Below are positions 6,470 to 9,425 of a stretch of DNA of 9,425 nucleotides, in pieces. Each line of letters begins with the position of its first letter. Position 1 is the first letter of the stretch. Below the pieces are notes generated by a model. The model did no database searches, was not told the DNA's origin, and saw nothing but the letters and a program-made list of their open reading frames with translations. Made by a program: the position numbers and the translations under genes. The DNA is from Candidatus Omnitrophota bacterium (GTDB lineage Bacteria; Omnitrophota; Gorgyraeia; S143-82), in NCBI GenBank assembly GCA_027065215.1, contig JAMOOT010000160.1, positions 1-9,425 on the forward strand. The letters run 5' to 3'.

Positions 6470-7568
6470 TGCTTTTCTCGGTATCCTTGTCGAAGAAGTG
6501 AACCTTCGACATATCGAAAATAACTTCTACTTCCGACTCGGGACGTGGGGCTAAATTGGGCCTCATTCGAGCAACAAAAGTGCGACGGCCAGTAGTGAAA
6601 TAAACAAAAGAATCTGAACCCATTGGTTCCACGACCTCACAAATCACCTTAGCCCGATTCCCGGTTTGCTTAGCAAAAGTCACATACCCAATATCATGCA
6701 CATCCTCAGACCGAATTCCCATTGTTATTTCCTTATTCAAGTACGGCTTTATCTTTCCATACATAGATTCAGTAATCTTCAACTCAAGACCATCGCCAAC
6801 AAAGAAGTACTTACTCTCCCGTTTTACAATCTTGCCATCAAAGAAATTCATAGGAGGAGTCCCAATAAAGCCAGCAACAAACTTGTTGGCTGGTTTTTCA
6901 TAAACCGTAATTGGATCGGCGAACTGTTGAATCTCCCCCGCCCGCAGAATGCAGATCCTATCACCCATTGTCATTGCCTCTGTCTGGTCATGAGTAACAT
7001 ATATCATAGTAGTCTTTAATCTGGTATGTAGCCTTTTTAACTCTGTACGCATTATTACCCGCATCTTGGCATCTAAATTACTCAAGGGCTCGTCAAACAA
7101 AAACACTAAAGGTTTACGCACAATAGCGCGCCCCACCGCGACCCTTTGACGTTCTCCACCTGAAAGTTCTCTTGGTCTGCGGTTTAATAGATGTTTTATA
7201 CCTAAAATATCCGCCGCCTCCTCTACTCGTTGCTTGATCTCGTCCTTTGGATACTTGCGCAATCTAAGAGCAAAGGCCATATTATCAAAAACACTCATAT
7301 GTGGGTATAAGGCATAGTTCTGAAAAACCATCGCGATATTTCGATCTTTTGGCGGAACTTCATTTACAAGCCTATCACCTATGTAAATCTCTCCACTGGT
7401 AACTGTCTCTAAACCCGCAATGACCCTGAGAGTGGTAGATTTACCACAACCTGACGGACCAACAAACACAACAAATTCACCATCTTCTACATCCAGACTA
7501 ATCCCTTTAACCGCAACTACTCCTTTATCGTATCGTTTCACAACGTTCTTTAGTGTAACCTTTGCCAT
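6462..7568 (-). CDS. Sugar-type ABC transporter ATPase (MalK/MsmX/UgpC family)
   Basis: This 368-residue protein is the ATP-hydrolysing subunit of a CUT1-type carbohydrate or polyol/glycerol-phosphate importer. The nucleotide-binding domain is complete: Walker A GPSGCGKST at 37-45, Q-loop Q83, signature LSGGERQ at 135-141, Walker B FLFDEP at 156-161 and the switch histidine H193. A regulatory TOBE/OB-type domain follows (about 240-368), with the family motifs GIRSEDV at 284-290 and KVHFFDKDT at 355-363. It acts at the cytoplasmic face of the membrane with two permease partners and a binding protein, none of which is encoded nearby. It may therefore be a shared ATPase serving several importers, as MsmX does in Bacillus; the substrate cannot be read from the sequence. 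The ATG has a clear GGAGG (7576-7580) at 7 nt spacing and lies 26 nt after the accD stop. Confidence 0.92.
   Translation of the reverse strand: MAKVTLKNVVKRYDKGVVAVKGISLDVEDGEFVVFVGPSGCGKSTTLRVIAGLETVTSGEIYIGDRLVNEVPPKDRNIAMVFQNYALYPHMSVFDNMAFALRLRKYPKDEIKQRVEEAADILGIKHLLNRRPRELSGGERQRVAVGRAIVRKPLVFLFDEPLSNLDAKMRVIMRTELKRLHTRLKTTMIYVTHDQTEAMTMGDRICILRAGEIQQFADPITVYEKPANKFVAGFIGTPPMNFFDGKIVKRESKYFFVGDGLELKITESMYGKIKPYLNKEITMGIRSEDVHDIGYVTFAKQTGNRAKVICEVVEPMGSDSFVYFTTGRRTFVARMRPNLAPRPESEVEVIFDMSKVHFFDKDTEKSIV
6488..6511 (-). promoter_or_regulatory. Inverted repeat just upstream of the TTG start of the GAF-GGDEF gene
   Basis: TGTCGAAG (6488-6495) and CTTCGACA (6504-6511) form an 8-bp perfect stem with an 8-nt loop. 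It sits inside the 3' end of the ABC ATPase gene, 18 nt before the TTG start of the cyclase, and touches the only AAGGA-like ribosome binding sequence (6484-6488). A hairpin here could modulate cyclase translation, but codon constraint (the segment encodes the conserved KVHFFD tail) could also produce it. Confidence 0.35.
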
Positions 7569-7594
7569 ATACTTTCCTCCACAGGTAAGGTAAA

Positions 7595-8461
7595 CTAATC
7601 CAACCCTCGTTTATAGAACCACAAGTCCTCAATCAATCGTATAATAATAGAACGCAGGTCCTTACGTTCTATAATCATATCAATTAATCCGTGTTCCTGC
7701 AAGAACTCTGAACGCTGAAAACCTTCAGGAAGATCTTGGTTTATCGTCTTTTTGATAACCCTTGGGCCCGCAAATCCAATCAAGGCCCCTGGCTCGGCTA
7801 TTAAGACATCCCCTAAGGAGGCAAAACTCGCCAACACCCCAGCCATCGTTGGGTTAGTAAGGACAGAGATATAGATACCACCTGCTTTTTGATATCTTCC
7901 AATGGCTGCGGAAGTCTTTGCCATCTGCATAAGGGAGAACATACCTTCATACATTCTCGCACCGCCACCTGAAGCCGATATAGTTATCAAAGGGATCATC
8001 TCTTCTATGGCCAACTCCGCTAAACGAGCAATCCTTTCACCCAAAACTGATCCCATTGAACCCATTATAAACCGCGAATCCGTCACCGCAACCGCAACCC
8101 TTCTCCCATTAAGAGAGGCCACTCCAGCAAGCACTGCCTCATCCATCCCCGTAGTCTCACGAGCAGATTTTAGCTTCTCCTGATAAGTCTTTGGCCCTTT
8201 GAAATTAAGGGGATCTGCTGTATGTATCTCAGTAAACATCTCAGTAAAACTACCCGCATCAAATGTAATCTCTATTCTCTTCTGTGCCGAAATAGAAAAG
8301 TGATAACCACAGTTGGGACAGACCCAAAGGTTTTCCTCTAACTGTTTATTCAAAATTAACTTATAACAAGAATTGCACTTCGTAAGGATATTTGACGGAA
8401 CATCTTTTTTCTTACCGCGATTAAAGAGAAGAAACCTTTTCTTCGGCTTAAATATACTCAT
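7595..8461 (-). CDS. accD: Acetyl-CoA carboxylase carboxyltransferase subunit beta
   Basis: AccD pairs with AccA to form the carboxyltransferase that moves CO2 from biotin on AccB to acetyl-CoA, giving malonyl-CoA for fatty acid synthesis. The 288 residues are normal length. An N-terminal zinc ribbon is intact (C29, C32, C48, C51), and the crotonase-like core carries MGSMGSVLGER at 133-143, SLMQMAKTSAA at 176-186, EPGALIGFAGPRVI at 223-236 and LPEGFQRSEF at 244-253. Two details differ from the usual consensus near the active site. The SASGGARM loop has an extra glycine (SASGGGARM, 162-170), and the PTTGGV/PTMGGV segment reads PTMAGV (204-209). The ATG overlaps the nadD stop in an ATGA arrangement and is preceded by AGAGGT at 7 nt. 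The usual partner accA is not adjacent, so it must lie elsewhere. Confidence 0.95.
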   Translation of the reverse strand: MSIFKPKKRFLLFNRGKKKDVPSNILTKCNSCYKLILNKQLEENLWVCPNCGYHFSISAQKRIEITFDAGSFTEMFTEIHTADPLNFKGPKTYQEKLKSARETTGMDEAVLAGVASLNGRRVAVAVTDSRFIMGSMGSVLGERIARLAELAIEEMIPLITISASGGGARMYEGMFSLMQMAKTSAAIGRYQKAGGIYISVLTNPTMAGVLASFASLGDVLIAEPGALIGFAGPRVIKKTINQDLPEGFQRSEFLQEHGLIDMIIERKDLRSIIIRLIEDLWFYKRGLD

Positions 8462-9012
8462 CTATATAACCTCTTTTCTTCAATATAATCCCAAACCTGC
8501 TTGGGCAACAGAAACCTAACTGATTTCCCGGCTTTAATTCTCTTTCTAATCAGTGACGAACTAATCTCAATTCTGGGCGCATTAGAGTATATCAAATAAT
8601 CCCTTTCAGACCCTTTTTTACCCCACCTTGGCGCAACAATAAATTTAACCAATTTTACCAACTTTTCCCAATCCTTCCAAGAAGTTAAAAAATTCACTGA
8701 ATCTTCGCCAATTATCCAATAAATCTCTTTCATTCCCCTGGTTAGCAATTCTTCCACAGTATCAATTGTGTAGGAGACCCCACCGCGACGAATCTCCATA
8801 TCATCTAAAACAAATTCATTCCACCCTTCTATAGCCAAGGAAACCATAGTAAGCCTATCTTCTGGTGAAGCAACTGGTATCTTATCTTTATTCCTAAAAT
8901 AGGGGACAAACAAAACCTTCTCTATATCAAACTCTTCCCTAATCCAATCCGCAACAATCAGATGCCCTATATGTGGAGGATCAAAAGCCCCACCAAACAC
9001 CAATACCTTCAT
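8458..9012 (-). CDS. nadD: Nicotinate-nucleotide adenylyltransferase
   Basis: NadD transfers AMP from ATP to nicotinate mononucleotide, the penultimate step of NAD synthesis. The 184 residues show the nucleotidyltransferase signature GGAFDPPHIGHL at 7-18 (the HxGH motif), GGVSYTIDT at 77-85, IGEDS at 101-105 with the W112 region following, and the C-terminal SSSLIRKRI at 151-159 (the SxxxIR ATP-binding motif). The segment after FVP, which in many homologues reads PPHK or SPFK, is RNKDK here (40-44), a mild departure. The ATG lies 4 nt after the proA stop with AAGGA upstream, and its stop overlaps the accD start. Linkage of nadD to proA is seen in many bacteria; the commonly following rsfS gene is absent here, replaced by accD. 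Confidence 0.94.
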   Translation of the reverse strand: MKVLVFGGAFDPPHIGHLIVADWIREEFDIEKVLFVPYFRNKDKIPVASPEDRLTMVSLAIEGWNEFVLDDMEIRRGGVSYTIDTVEELLTRGMKEIYWIIGEDSVNFLTSWKDWEKLVKLVKFIVAPRWGKKGSERDYLIYSNAPRIEISSSLIRKRIKAGKSVRFLLPKQVWDYIEEKRLYR

Positions 9013-9016
9013 AATG

Positions 9017-9425
9017 TCAATTCCTTACCTGGCCTTCACCAAAGACTATATATTTATATGTAGTCAACTCCTCCACTCCCATAGGACCACGGGCATGCAA
9101 CTTATCCGTACTTATACCGATTTCTGCCCCCAATCCAAAAACCCCTCCATCAGTAAATCGAGTAGAGGCATTCACATATACTGCCGAAGAATCCACCTCA
9201 CGAGTGAACTTCATCGCTGCTTTGAAATCTTGAGTAATAATACCATCAGAGTGATGAGAACTATGCTCATTGATCCACTCGATAGCCTCATCTAAAGACC
9301 TCACAACCTTTACCGCAATAATCAAATCAAGATATTCCTTAAACCAATCCTCATCACTGGCCTTTTTACACTCTATTATCTTGATAGTCTCTTCACATCC
9401 CCTTATCTCTACTCCATGGGCAGCA
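9017..9425 (-). CDS. proA: Gamma-glutamyl phosphate reductase, C-terminal part, cut by window edge
   Basis: The reading frame enters from the right edge (first whole codon at 9422-9424) and runs 135 codons to a TGA stop. It matches the C-terminal third of ProA, which reduces gamma-glutamyl phosphate to glutamate semialdehyde with NADPH in proline synthesis. Recognisable stretches are EYLDLIIAVKVV, then AVYVNASTRFTDGG followed by FGLGAEIGIST, KLHARGPMG and EELTTYKY near the end. ProA is normally about 415-430 residues, so roughly two thirds, including the catalytic cysteine, lies outside the window. An internal ATG at 9325 is not a start, because homology continues upstream of it. It is the first visible gene of the cluster, 4 nt before nadD. 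Confidence 0.94.
   Translation of the reverse strand, partial: AAHGVEIRGCEETIKIIECKKASDEDWFKEYLDLIIAVKVVRSLDEAIEWINEHSSHHSDGIITQDFKAAMKFTREVDSSAVYVNASTRFTDGGVFGLGAEIGISTDKLHARGPMGVEELTTYKYIVFGEGQVRN

Noticed and set aside
6666..7019. 117-codon open frame on the plus strand
   Set aside because: It lies entirely antisense to the strongly conserved ABC ATPase gene, has no recognisable motif and no convincing ribosome binding site; it is a shadow frame.
7902..8183. 93-codon open frame on the plus strand within accD
   Set aside because: It is antisense to conserved AccD codons and its composition is a simple reflection of them.
9014..9295. 93-codon open frame on the plus strand within proA
   Set aside because: It is antisense to the conserved ProA C-terminus, with no homology that I recognise.
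9017..9325. A separate 102-residue gene starting at the ATG at 9325
   Set aside because: The same frame stays open to the right edge and the upstream residues also match ProA, so this ATG is internal to a truncated proA.
1..9425. A defence island, CRISPR array, phage or transposon in this window
   Set aside because: No repeats, transposase, integrase, Cas or phage genes are visible. The only accessory-type gene is the partial AAA-ATPase-like frame at the left edge, which is not enough to call a system.

Overview
The window is one strand of tightly packed bacterial genes, all read on the minus strand. Two inferences suggest a diderm (Gram-negative) bacterium: a murein-precursor ligase (MurC) and a glycosyltransferase fusion whose halves resemble LPS-core enzymes. 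Overall base composition is moderately AT-rich, and ATA and AGG codons are frequent in the genes I translated. That codon habit is common in thermophiles and in several uncultured phyla. The sequence alone does not fix the phylum; an uncultured lineage (Omnitrophota or WOR-3-like) is only a guess.

Reading in the direction of transcription, from the right edge leftward, the first block is housekeeping metabolism. It holds the 3' end of proA (proline synthesis), nadD (NAD synthesis) and accD (acetyl-CoA carboxylase, fatty acid synthesis). Next comes a MalK/MsmX/UgpC-type sugar-ABC ATPase with no permease genes beside it. Two membrane-anchored diguanylate cyclases follow, overlapping each other by 13 nt; the first overlaps the ATPase gene by 8 nt. 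Then come a small YlxP/DUF503 protein, murC, and a 702-residue protein that joins a GT4 glycosyltransferase to a GT9 (heptosyltransferase-like) domain. All nine genes are separated by at most 26 nt or overlap, so a single operon or at least strong translational coupling is likely. I see no internal terminator.

A 102-nt gap (358-459) separates this block from the last gene, the 5' part of an AAA-ATPase-like gene of the kind usually fused to a PD-(D/E)XK nuclease domain. That gene has a strong Shine-Dalgarno sequence, a possible promoter of its own, and leucine codon use skewed to TTG. It looks like an accessory gene beside the core operon.

The most notable points are the embedding of two c-di-GMP synthases in an operon for envelope and lipid precursors, the GT4-GT9 fusion, YlxP away from its usual infB-rbfA neighbourhood, and small departures from family consensus in AccD and MurC. 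I saw no RNA genes, CRISPR arrays, insertion sequences or phage genes. No intergenic stretch exceeds 300 bases.
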